Assembly: GCA_964496075.1 (NCBI GenBank)
Contig: CAZBXB010000015.1
Location: 1 to 14,685, forward strand
DNA length: 14,685 bases
Direction: 5' to 3'
Source: UBA1372 sp964496075
GTDB lineage: Bacteria > Patescibacteriota > Microgenomatia > UBA12405
Shown here: one piece after another, positions 7,190 to 14,457 of the stretch
How positions within the stretch are numbered: position 1 is the first letter of the stretch
Layout: each line of letters starts with the position of its first letter
Notes under the pieces: model-generated
Databases searched by the model: none
Told to the model about the DNA's origin: nothing
What the model saw: only the letters and a program-made list of their open reading frames with translations
Made by a program: the position numbers and the translations under genes

Positions 7190-8394
7190 TTGCTAATGAT
7201 TTTTTGATAAATCTTATTAAGCTGAGATGCACTTTTGGCCCATGAATATTCTCGCTTGACCAACTTACTGGCATTGTCCCCTATTTTGGCCTGAAGTTTG
7301 GTGTTTTTGAGAAGACTAACAGTGTCTTTGGCCAAATCTTCGTAGTTGGTAACAATGGCGTGAACATTATTTTTGATTTTAATACCTTCCATGCCATATT
7401 TGGTGGTAACAATTGGCAAACGGTTGGCCATGGCTTCAAAGAATTTAGTACGACTTCCACCACCACTCTTAATGGGAGCCAGTAGGGTCCAACAACTTTG
7501 ATAGTAATATTGGGGGTCATATTTTTGACCATCGTTGTCAGCTTCTTTAATGATGATGTCTTTGGACTTGTATTTTTCAAAGGCGACAGGAGCGTGTCTG
7601 CCGATAATAAAGAGTTTGGTTTGAGGCAGGCTCCTTTTGATACTTGGCCAGAAATCGTCTAATAATAATTGGGCACCTTCACTGTTTTGCATCCACTTCA
7701 TGTTTGAAATTCCAAACAGAATCGATGGATATTTTGTCTTAACAATACCTTCTTTGGGAGTAAAGTACCTTTGAGTAACCCCATTAGCAACCAGCTTGAT
7801 ATCAGATCTACCTGTCATCTTTGACATTAGCTTTTTATCGTCTTGAGAAACAGCAGCAACAGTATGGGTGGTTTTCCAGTATCTTGTTTCCCAGTGTTTG
7901 AGTTTGGCTACATCCAGCCAAAGGAAAGGTTTTAGGAGAGCTCTTAGACCCCTAAGAGATTCGACAAAATGTTGATAGACAGCGTATTCGATAGTCTGAT
8001 CAACCAAAACAATTGGAATCGGAGTTTGGGGAATATTGGGCATGAGATAGAAACATTCGGTATGAATTAGGTCGTACTTTTTGGTCTGAAGCTCTGTTTC
8101 TATGGCAGTTTTTATTTGGGGACTTAGATAGTTGGTAACTAGAAAAGGATAAGTACTGAGAGCGGTGTAAATTATTTTTGTGAAGTCCCAAGTATTACCC
8201 CGTTTGACTAAAACCACTTTCTTACAGATTTTTTTAAGCTCGAGAAGGCCGGTACGATCCCTGGTAAAACAAATTAGGGTGATATTGTTTTCTCTAGAGA
8301 GATGCTTTAGTAGATAATATGACCTGGTTTGACCACCGGCTTGAGAGTGGCAAGGCAGGTAGGGAGTGATCATTAAAATGTTTGGTTTTTTCAT
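7186..8394 (-). CDS. GT4-like glycosyltransferase with Gly-rich donor-site motif
   Basis: This 402-residue GT-B protein starts ILMITPYLPCHSQAGGQTRS (6-25), a pattern shared with GT4 enzymes of exopolysaccharide loci whose N-terminus reads TPYLPxxxxGGxxRxxxL. Further motifs are YDLIHTECFYLM (107-118), VDQTIEYAVY (131-140), a linker AAVSQDDKKLM (180-190), VANGVTQRYF (202-211), FGISNMKWMQN (227-237) and LFIIGRHAP (261-269). Instead of the canonical E-x7-E with EGFG it has APIKSGGGSRTKFFEAMA (306-323), where only E320 is clear; this GG-R-K-x-x-E-A-M-A form is common in one GT4 subgroup. It ends with YSWAKSA. Both junctions are ATGA overlaps (8391-8394 and 7186-7189). Substrate unknown. Confidence 0.9.
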   Translation of the reverse strand: MKKPNILMITPYLPCHSQAGGQTRSYYLLKHLSRENNITLICFTRDRTGLLELKKICKKVVLVKRGNTWDFTKIIYTALSTYPFLVTNYLSPQIKTAIETELQTKKYDLIHTECFYLMPNIPQTPIPIVLVDQTIEYAVYQHFVESLRGLRALLKPFLWLDVAKLKHWETRYWKTTHTVAAVSQDDKKLMSKMTGRSDIKLVANGVTQRYFTPKEGIVKTKYPSILFGISNMKWMQNSEGAQLLLDDFWPSIKRSLPQTKLFIIGRHAPVAFEKYKSKDIIIKEADNDGQKYDPQYYYQSCWTLLAPIKSGGGSRTKFFEAMANRLPIVTTKYGMEGIKIKNNVHAIVTNYEDLAKDTVSLLKNTKLQAKIGDNASKLVKREYSWAKSASQLNKIYQKIISK

Positions 8395-9824
8395 TTGATT
8401 TTGACTATAACAAATTCATCATCTCTGTAGACAGTAGTATAAGTATTAATAATTGAATTAGTGTAATCATCCATATTGACCGAAACTAAATATATGGGAT
8501 GATCATTTTTATCTATTACCTGGTCAAGGTTATCAAGCTCTTCTGTCCAACCATAACGGTTGGTTTGATAAAGAAAGGCCGGATCTTTAAGGTACGGAGC
8601 TATAACGTAAGCGTCCGGAGGTAGTATTTGATCGGCCATTTGGCCGGCGTGAACAATGGAGTGATTGTTAATATTAAAGTAGTCTTTGACTTGATACCAA
8701 CTTAGACCTAACATCATGGCAGACAGACCTAAAGCAAGGCTGAGGTTAAACAAATATTGCCAAGGTTTGTTGGCCAGTTTGACAAGATTTTCGATGCCTT
8801 TGGCAACAAATATAGAAATAAGAGGGATAAAGGGTAGTTGATAATAATCATGAGTGACATTACCGGTAGCAATAATAACAACAAAAATACTTAGTCCGAC
8901 AAACCACGAATAATAAAATAGATTTTCTTTGTTAGTTTTGGGGGCAATAAGACCTAAAACAAAAAGAGCAAAGCCACCACCACCTAAAATTATGTTGTTT
9001 AACCTTTGGAAAATCAGCCATCGGAAAAAAGCCGGTCTGAAACGAATTTTGGTTGAATTATATAGCCAGATTGTTTCAAACTGACCTTCGGGATACAAAT
9101 TAGTATGTTTTTTCCAAAGTATGAAAGGCACCAAAGAAAGGGCGGCAATTATTAGTATAGGGATTGGGCGAATTTTTTTAGTTTGGGCGAATTTTTGGAG
9201 AATAAGGATGGCAATAGGTAGCCCTAAAACCAGACCATAAGGTTTGGTTAAAATTGTCAGGCCTATCGATATACCCGAAAGAATGGCCAGGTAAAGTTTA
9301 TCGTGTTTTAGCCAAATGGTGACAAGCCAGAGAGATAAAACTGATAGAAATACATAAAGCGGGTCCGGCATAATAACCCGGCCATAGTAGATGCTAAATG
9401 GAAGGACGGCAAAAACAAAAGCAGATAGGTAGGCAGTAAACATTGAGGAATAGTTTTTGACCAATAGATAAAGAAAAACCGTGGTTAATGAGGAGAAGAA
9501 AATTGAGACTAAACGATGGTAAACAGTGTTGACACCAAAGTATTTGTAAATTGGGTAGGTGATGATGTTGTATAGAGGGAATTCGGCGAAGAAATATCTG
9601 TTAACATTTTTATCTTTGTATGTATTGAGAGCAACCAGAGCGTCGAATTTGGGAAAAAGAGGGGTAAAGCCTTCTTTAACAAAGTTTCTGGTAATAGCGG
9701 CGGTGTCGGCTTGTCTCCAGGAGTGCCAGTCGGCAATGGCATTGTCAATTCTGTAAGTTCTCAAATAAAAGGCCAGACAGAAAATCAGACTGAGGATAAG
9801 GGTAGCAATAAACTTATTTTTCAT
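8391..9824 (-). CDS. GT39/ArnT-like polytopic glycosyltransferase (GT-C fold, PMT_2 type)
   Basis: This is a 477-residue integral membrane protein with roughly ten to twelve hydrophobic segments. The first membrane helix (about 7-22) is followed by an outer loop containing DWHSWRQADTAAITRNF (32-48), a form of the acidic first-loop motif of GT-C enzymes in bacterial PMT_2/GT39 families, and by FFAEFPLYNIITYPIYKYFG (78-97). A second motif region is YYGRVIMPDPLYVFLSVL (about 146-163). The C-terminal 75 or so residues are mostly soluble and end in FVIVKIK. GT-C enzymes take sugars from polyprenyl-phosphate donors on the outer face of the membrane, so this one likely decorates the glycan, a lipid or a protein after export. 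No clear polyprenyl-phosphate-sugar synthase is in the window. It overlaps the upstream gene by 11 bp. Confidence 0.88.
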   Translation of the reverse strand: MKNKFIATLILSLIFCLAFYLRTYRIDNAIADWHSWRQADTAAITRNFVKEGFTPLFPKFDALVALNTYKDKNVNRYFFAEFPLYNIITYPIYKYFGVNTVYHRLVSIFFSSLTTVFLYLLVKNYSSMFTAYLSAFVFAVLPFSIYYGRVIMPDPLYVFLSVLSLWLVTIWLKHDKLYLAILSGISIGLTILTKPYGLVLGLPIAILILQKFAQTKKIRPIPILIIAALSLVPFILWKKHTNLYPEGQFETIWLYNSTKIRFRPAFFRWLIFQRLNNIILGGGGFALFVLGLIAPKTNKENLFYYSWFVGLSIFVVIIATGNVTHDYYQLPFIPLISIFVAKGIENLVKLANKPWQYLFNLSLALGLSAMMLGLSWYQVKDYFNINNHSIVHAGQMADQILPPDAYVIAPYLKDPAFLYQTNRYGWTEELDNLDQVIDKNDHPIYLVSVNMDDYTNSIINTYTTVYRDDEFVIVKIK

Positions 9825-11208
9825 CAGATTTTAAAGTTAAACTTTGATAATAAACAGCCATCATAATCCAAAAAAGGTAAGCAGTTTTACTGGCTTCAAA
9901 AACATCGATGAAAACAGAATTGGCCAAAAAGGTAATTAAAGCAGACAAGAAAACAAAGTTTAGTTTTTGCTTTTGTTTGAATGTTCTAATTACAAAGTAT
10001 AGAGGTATGGCCATGAAAGTAATAAAGCCTAAAATGCCGGATTCACCTAAGAGTCTTAAAAAATCATTGTCGGTGGCAAGACCCAGTGAGCCTAAGCCGG
10101 TACCAATTAGTACATTTTTCTTAAAAGCGGTTATGGCTGCCGGCCATTCGACATTAAATCTAATTTGACCAGATCTGGAGACTCCGGCATCTATATCAAC
10201 CTGGGGATATTGGGGTGTTTCTTGGTTTCTAAAGATGGTCGGTTTGGGGCTAGGTTTTGGCAAGTTTTGATTGGGAGTGGGTTTTACTAATAATTGAGTT
10301 GGCGTAGGTATAGTTGTTGGTAAGGGTTTGTAAGTAGGAGCTGGTTGATTAAAATTTGGATTGACGGTTTTGATAGTAGCAATTAGGCGCTGACTTAATT
10401 CGGTAGAAGTGGTCATGGAATAAATGATAATCAGGCTTGATGGGATGATCCATAGAAGCTTTTTTGTAGTTAAAAAGCAGATGACTAGCCCTCCCCAAAG
10501 AGCAAAGATGGATACTCTGGAAGCGGTTAGGGTTAGTAAGTAATAAAGAAATAACCAGACAATCATCAGACTAAATTTAGCGAGTTTGTGTTTAGTTAAA
10601 ACAAATACACCTGCCAAAATTACCAAAAAGACACTTAAAAAAGCTGCCAGATCATAGTGACCGGCAAAGGTGGAGCTGATTCGAGACCAAACGGTTAAAG
10701 TTAGTAAATAACCTTTGGAGAATTCTTCATTCATGGTGGAAACGATGGGAAAAGATAAATATTTCTGACCAAAGCCATAAAAGGCTACAAAAATGGAAGC
10801 AATTGTTAAAAAAATAAATGGATAAGATAAGTCACTTTTGCGATTGACAGCTTTTATGGTTAAAAAGAAGACAGATATGTATTGAAACTTTCTAAGGGTG
10901 TGAAGCATGAGAATGTTTGTTGGTTCAGTCCTTAGAACAAGAGCAGCGTTCAAAAAAGAGATAGAAATAGCGATAAAATAAGGTAAAAATAGTTTAAAGA
11001 TGTTGGTCTTAGTAAGCTTAAAATGGTCCTTTATTTGACTTAGCAGAAGAACGAATAGACTGCCAGCTATGACTACATCATCAAGTCTGACGGAAACATA
11101 GGTATTTTTTACACTAAACAAAGGGAATTTTGGGTATAAGGGGATAAAGACCAAAAGTATGGCCAAAATAGGTCTAAATAGATTAAATTTTTTTATATTT
11201 TTTGCCAT
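9814..11208 (-). CDS. O-antigen ligase/polymerase-like membrane protein (Wzy_C type) with Pro/Thr-rich outer loop
   Basis: This 464-residue polytopic protein probably polymerises or ligates lipid-linked oligosaccharide on the outer membrane face. It has about ten hydrophobic segments. The first outer loop after helix one includes VSVRLDD (38-44), seen in many CPR ligase-like proteins. The Wzy_C region is recognisable after residue 345: SGQIRFNVEWPAAITAFKKN (346-365), then VLIGTGLGS (366-374) and DNDFLRLLGESGILGF (380-395). Most relatives have His in the HNxxL position; here it is Asp-Asn. Between the helix ending near 266 and the Wzy_C region lies a Pro/Thr/Lys-rich stretch (about 284-336), low in complexity, probably extended outside the cell. 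The start ATG (11206-11208) overlaps the GT2 gene by 16 bp. WaaL-type ligase and Wzy polymerase cannot be told apart here. Confidence 0.85.
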   Translation of the reverse strand: MAKNIKKFNLFRPILAILLVFIPLYPKFPLFSVKNTYVSVRLDDVVIAGSLFVLLLSQIKDHFKLTKTNIFKLFLPYFIAISISFLNAALVLRTEPTNILMLHTLRKFQYISVFFLTIKAVNRKSDLSYPFIFLTIASIFVAFYGFGQKYLSFPIVSTMNEEFSKGYLLTLTVWSRISSTFAGHYDLAAFLSVFLVILAGVFVLTKHKLAKFSLMIVWLFLYYLLTLTASRVSIFALWGGLVICFLTTKKLLWIIPSSLIIIYSMTTSTELSQRLIATIKTVNPNFNQPAPTYKPLPTTIPTPTQLLVKPTPNQNLPKPSPKPTIFRNQETPQYPQVDIDAGVSRSGQIRFNVEWPAAITAFKKNVLIGTGLGSLGLATDNDFLRLLGESGILGFITFMAIPLYFVIRTFKQKQKLNFVFLSALITFLANSVFIDVFEASKTAYLFWIMMAVYYQSLTLKSDEK

Positions 11209-12137
11209 AGGTTTTTGTAAGAAGAATTAGATATACTTCGGATGTATGCGTTGATTTTTAGTAAGTATCTGGCAATTTTGTAGCTTGTGCTTGACCTATG
11301 TTTTTTAAAGAAAAATAATATACCCATATATTCATTTAGTAGTTTGGCTTGATTGCCAGTGGCCGATGCCCCTCCAAGATGGATAACTTGAGGGCCGATT
11401 AGATACCAAATCTGTTTTTTAGGAAAAGCCTGCTTTATTCGATAGCACCATTCAAGTTCTTCGGCATACATGAAGTAATTTTCATCAAATCCGGTAGTTT
11501 TTTTGATAGCCATGTCTCTTATCAAGAAAAAAGCACCGGTAATCCAATCTTGTTTATGATCTTGTTTATAAAAAGGGTCACGAGTGTAAAAGCTTGGAGT
11601 GTGAGGATGGATGGCAGGAACAATTTTGTTAAAGAATGGAAGGTCGTCAAGACAAATTGACCAAGCTAGGGTATTTAAAAGATTAGGGAAAAAGCCACCG
11701 GAGGCCTGAATAGTTTTGTCTTTATTTAAAAGTTGGCCAGTACAAGCTATAGCCTCCGGGTGGCTGGATAACCAAGTTAGAGATTGAGAAATGGCTGAAT
11801 GAAGAATGAGAGTATCTGAGTTTAGAAAAAGAATAAAGTTGCCGGTTGCCCTATTAATCCCCTGATTGTTGGCTTTGGCAAAACCAATATTTTTCTGATT
11901 GGCAATCAGTTGGATTGGAATATTTTTTGTTTTTGAAAAATTTTTGATGGCTGAAACGGAATCATCTGAAGAAGCATTGTCAATGATAATAATTTGAGTG
12001 GGGATAAGGTGAGTTGAGTTTAATATATCAAGATTAAACTGCAAGCCTTTATCGGCAATAAGGGACTTAAGGCAGTTGACGGTAATGTTGCTAGTGTTGT
12101 AGGAGACGATAATAATAGATAAGACCGGTTTAATCAT
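11193..12137 (-). CDS. GT2-family glycosyltransferase, WbbL-like
   Basis: I chose the ATG at 12135-12137 (314 residues) over one at 12179. The protein then begins MIKPVLSIIIVSYNT, the normal GT2 start, and overlaps the preceding gene by only 8 bp; the upstream option would add 14 residues and overlap by 50 bp. Motifs: QIIIIDNASSDDS (48-60), QKNIGFAKANNQGINRATGN (81-100), FLNSDT (104-109, metal-binding site), GGFFPN (147-152), ITGAFFLIRD (189-198), YFMYAEELEWCYR (211-223) and VIHLGGASA (231-239). In this family the base-containing segment is usually GEDxDxC; here it is AEELEWC, a conservative variant. A long insert (about 160-188, rich in His, Pro and Asp) precedes the TGAF motif. Likely an inverting cytoplasmic transferase such as a rhamnosyltransferase; donor unproven. 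Confidence 0.92.
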   Translation of the reverse strand: MIKPVLSIIIVSYNTSNITVNCLKSLIADKGLQFNLDILNSTHLIPTQIIIIDNASSDDSVSAIKNFSKTKNIPIQLIANQKNIGFAKANNQGINRATGNFILFLNSDTLILHSAISQSLTWLSSHPEAIACTGQLLNKDKTIQASGGFFPNLLNTLAWSICLDDLPFFNKIVPAIHPHTPSFYTRDPFYKQDHKQDWITGAFFLIRDMAIKKTTGFDENYFMYAEELEWCYRIKQAFPKKQIWYLIGPQVIHLGGASATGNQAKLLNEYMGILFFFKKHRSSTSYKIARYLLKINAYIRSISNSSYKNLWQKI

Positions 12138-12678
12138 GGTTAGTAAATACTTGTTTATAAGTTTTAAAACTAAGAACAATGACTGCTTGGATAAGGATAA
12201 GAATTAAATAACTTAGTAGCAGGCTAGATGGTGTGTAGATTTTAAGGGTGACTTTGGTGGTATATTCCTGACCATCGACAAGCATTTTGTTTTTGACACG
12301 AGTTCCCGGGGCAGTAAAGACGTCTTTTTGCCAGTTGTAGCCGTTTATAAAAAGCGATTGTTTAAATGGAATGATTATCTCTTCAAGATAATAAGTTTGA
12401 ATGGTGTCTTTGATGATAACTTTGGCTTTTTCGGGGGGGTGGTTTATCTTTAAAGCTAATGGATGTTTTTTTTGGTAGTTATCGACATAAAAATTAATAA
12501 CAGCCTGTCTTTCTAGGTTGTTGTAAAAAGCTGTTACGTTTTGAAGCTGAGTAGTATCACCCGGTTCGGTTGACTTAATACTGTTGTCTAAATTTGGAAT
12601 TTGGGGTAGGGGATAGGCGAGATAGAAGACAATAAGAAGGTTTAAAAAAAATAAAGGAATAAATTTTTTGATGTTCAT
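12130..12678 (-). CDS. Unrecognised 182-residue protein with a membrane helix at each end
   Basis: I do not recognise this family. The start ATG (12676-12678) overlaps the upstream acyltransferase TGA as ATGA, and an extension through the N gap is not needed. The protein has a basic N-terminus (MNIKKF), one hydrophobic helix at about 7-25, a polar domain of some 125 residues and a second helix at about 152-171, with a cytoplasmic tail KTYKQVFTNHD. Both ends should be inside and the middle outside. The middle has the segment STEPGDTTQLQNVTAFYNNL (36-55), a helix-like ERQAVINFYVDNYQKKHP and beta-rich strands such as VIIKDTIQTYYLEEIIIPF; there are no cysteines. Sitting between an acyltransferase and a GT2 and tightly coupled to both, it probably works in the same membrane-bound glycan assembly, but no function can be assigned. 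Confidence 0.8.
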   Translation of the reverse strand: MNIKKFIPLFFLNLLIVFYLAYPLPQIPNLDNSIKSTEPGDTTQLQNVTAFYNNLERQAVINFYVDNYQKKHPLALKINHPPEKAKVIIKDTIQTYYLEEIIIPFKQSLFINGYNWQKDVFTAPGTRVKNKMLVDGQEYTTKVTLKIYTPSSLLLSYLILILIQAVIVLSFKTYKQVFTNHD

Positions 12679-13232
12679 TGAAAAAGAGTTGGTCTNNNNN
12701 NNNNNTTGCAAGCCGGTACGCCACCCCAGACTTGTTTGTTGCCGATATCTTTAGTAACAATTGCTCCGGCGGCTACAACAGCTCCTTTACCAATGGTGAC
12801 ACCTGGTAAGATAATAGCTCTGGGGCCAATAAAAACATAGTCTTCGATGGTAACGGGGCCGTATTGGTTTTCAAATTTGTCTGAGTGTATGTTGTGTTGA
12901 TTGGTATAAATAAGAACATCAGAGGCAATATCAACGTGACTTCCTATAATCAAGGGAGCTCTACCGTCTAAGAAACAATTTTTACCAATAATGGTGTCTT
13001 GACCAATGGTAATACCTGATGGCTTGAAAAACTGAGCACCGGTATGGATGGTCGATGTCCAGGTAAGATTGACTCCTGAAAACAGATAAAAGAATTTTCT
13101 GACAGAGTGGATGGGTATAAAACCAATGTATTTTAAGATCATTAACCAAAATTCGATGGTTATGGTTGTGACCCTATTTAATGATTTTGGGATAATATTT
13201 TTTGGGGTAACAGGTTGGCCAATATGTTGCAT
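12675..13232 (-). CDS. Left-handed beta-helix (hexapeptide) acyltransferase, WcaF/WbbJ-like, contains assembly gap
   Basis: This probably O-acetylates a sugar of the glycan using acetyl-CoA. Hexapeptide turns are visible through ITIGQDTIIGKNCFLDGRAP (74-93), LIIGSHVDIASDVLIYT (94-110), VTIEDYVFIGPRAIILPGVT (127-146) and IGKGAVVAAGAIVTKDI (147-163), ending in WGGVPAC (169-175). The loop NQHNIHSD (111-118) carries His113 and His116, one of which should be the catalytic His. A roughly 50-residue N-terminal extension has a hydrophobic stretch near 28-39 that could touch the membrane. Ten N (12696-12705) fall near the C-terminus. With exactly ten bases the frame stays open to RPTLFQ and a TGA that overlaps the next ATG, and the spacing fits the usual GVPAK-x-I-x-x-R ending, so the gene is probably intact at 185 residues. 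It starts 9 bp after the GT4 stop. Confidence 0.88.
   Translation of the reverse strand: MQHIGQPVTPKNIIPKSLNRVTTITIEFWLMILKYIGFIPIHSVRKFFYLFSGVNLTWTSTIHTGAQFFKPSGITIGQDTIIGKNCFLDGRAPLIIGSHVDIASDVLIYTNQHNIHSDKFENQYGPVTIEDYVFIGPRAIILPGVTIGKGAVVAAGAIVTKDIGNKQVWGGVPACXXXXRPTLFQ
12696..12705. other. Assembly gap (10 N)
   Basis: Ten undetermined bases lie in the C-terminal codons of the acyltransferase gene. The flanking frame and the ATGA junction suggest that the true length is ten or differs by a multiple of three, but scaffold gaps are often nominal lengths. Confidence 1.
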
Positions 13233-13241
13233 GTGTTTAGT

Positions 13242-14387
13242 TTACCAATTTGTGCCGTGTTTTTGAAATAAACCCTTGACTAACGGTTCAATGGTTTGTT
13301 TCGCACTGTACTTCGTATTATTAATATCTTGAAATAAGCCAATAATTGTTTGGGCTGATTTGGCCCAAGAAAACTTTTTTATGGTTGGACTGTTTTTTTG
13401 TGTGGCAACTTTTGTTAAGGCTTTGACAAGACTGTTGATATTGGTCGGATCAATTAATATGCCACTATCCCCTACCACTTCAGGCAGTGAGCTGGTGTTA
13501 CTGGCAATAACCGGTTTGCCGTAAGCGATAGCTTCTAGGGCCGGAATACCAAAACCTTCATATAGGCTGGGAATAACAACGGCGAAAGACTTGTAATATA
13601 GGTGCCATTTTTCTGTTTCGGTGACAAAATCGGTAAAAATGATCTTGTCTTCCATTTTCTGTTTTTGGACTGTTGAAAATATGTCATCAAACAACCAGCC
13701 TTTTTTGCCGGCGATAACTAAGTTATATTGGGGAAATTTTTTGGAAAATTGAGCGAATGATTTGATTAAAAAGGGAATGTTTTTGCTGGGTTTTAGTGTG
13801 CCTATACAAAGAAAATATGGTAAAGAAATTTTAAATTTAGATAAAGTTTTTTTGGAATTAATAATTTTTTGAGGTGGATTGGCAGCCGGAGGGGCAATAG
13901 TAATTTTAGTGGGATTAATTTTGTAAGTTTTGATAATTTCGTTTTTGGTAAATTTAGAAATGGTAATAATGTGACTGGCTTTTTTTATAGATTGTTCGGT
14001 CCAACGGGTCAGTTGATGTAAATCTTTTTTGGTAAAGAGCTCCGGATATTTAAGATAGCCTAGATCCATAATGGCGGGAATAGTAGGGCAGGGTGACAAT
14101 AGAGGTGAGTAATGGCTAAGACTTAAGAAGACATCCGGCTTAGGCTTACTTAATAAAAGATTGAGAGGTAGGGCTAGTCTGGTCCAAAATTTCTTTGGTC
14201 CGATAATTTTGTATTGCCAGTTGGGGCGTTTTTTGGGTAAGTCTTTTGAGGGCTTATGTTTTAGATAGATAATATATTGATTTTTTTTATCCAGTTTTTC
14301 GATGTTGGTAAGGATATGAAAAGCATATTGACCAATACCGACTTTGTTTGTGACATTAGCCTCGTTAGCATCGATTCCGATAATCAT
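13242..14387 (-). CDS. GT4-family glycosyltransferase (MtfB-like)
   Basis: This 381-residue GT-B enzyme begins MIIGIDANEANVTNKVGIGQ, with GIGQY at 17-21, the start typical of GT4 MtfB-type mannosyltransferases. SHYSPLL (91-97) and a linker ITISKFTKNEII (141-152) follow. The donor domain shows CIGTLKPSKN (194-203), the E-x7-E motif in PSLYEGFGIPALEA (E277, E285), SNTSSLPEVVGDSGILIDP and KKFSWAKSAQ (347-356). After that motif there is a longer than usual tail of about 25 residues ending in GTNW. The start follows a heptamer-repeat spacer; AGGA about nine bases upstream of the ATG could be a weak ribosome site. A cytoplasmic mannosyl or related hexosyl transfer to the lipid-linked chain is expected from family and from the GDP-mannose gene downstream in the operon. 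Confidence 0.93.
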   Translation of the reverse strand: MIIGIDANEANVTNKVGIGQYAFHILTNIEKLDKKNQYIIYLKHKPSKDLPKKRPNWQYKIIGPKKFWTRLALPLNLLLSKPKPDVFLSLSHYSPLLSPCPTIPAIMDLGYLKYPELFTKKDLHQLTRWTEQSIKKASHIITISKFTKNEIIKTYKINPTKITIAPPAANPPQKIINSKKTLSKFKISLPYFLCIGTLKPSKNIPFLIKSFAQFSKKFPQYNLVIAGKKGWLFDDIFSTVQKQKMEDKIIFTDFVTETEKWHLYYKSFAVVIPSLYEGFGIPALEAIAYGKPVIASNTSSLPEVVGDSGILIDPTNINSLVKALTKVATQKNSPTIKKFSWAKSAQTIIGLFQDINNTKYSAKQTIEPLVKGLFQKHGTNW

Positions 14388-14457
14388 AAAGATAAATCCT
14401 AATTTCTAAATACTAAATTCTAAACAATAATAAAATTATAAATCTTAAATTCAAAAC
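14388..14457. other. 70-bp AT-rich intergenic spacer
   Basis: This is the largest gene-free stretch in the window, between two GT4 genes. It is about 90 percent A+T and is dominated by the heptamer repeat annotated at 14390-14424. A further pair of degenerate units (TCTTAAA, TTCAAAA) lies at 14443-14456. No clear hairpin terminator or -35/-10 pair stands out, although such AT-rich DNA could hold a promoter. Confidence 0.7.
14390..14424. repeat. 7-bp tandem repeat, five imperfect units
   Basis: On the plus strand the units read AGATAAA, TCCTAAT, TTCTAAA, TACTAAA and TTCTAAA without spacing, ending 63 bp upstream of nothing but the adjoining spacer and gene end. On the minus strand the pattern is TTTAGNA. 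The unit length of 7 is not a multiple of 3, consistent with noncoding DNA. Confidence 0.8.

Noticed and set aside
9908..10168. An 86-codon plus-strand ORF
   Set aside because: It is antisense to the Wzy_C region of the polymerase/ligase-like gene; its Lys/Pro-rich product reflects that gene's base composition.
11193..12179. Longer start for the GT2 gene at 12179
   Set aside because: It adds 14 residues ahead of the usual GT2 opening and increases the overlap with the preceding gene to 50 bp; the ATG at 12137 fits family and spacing better.
12130..12711. Longer version of the two-TM protein beginning before the N gap
   Set aside because: The extra codons run through undetermined bases and overlap the acyltransferase; the ATG at 12676-12678 gives an ATGA junction and a normal basic-hydrophobic N-terminus.
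14404..14424. CRISPR-like repeat
   Set aside because: Units are 7 bp, contiguous and AT-only, with no spacers or cas genes; it is a simple tandem repeat.
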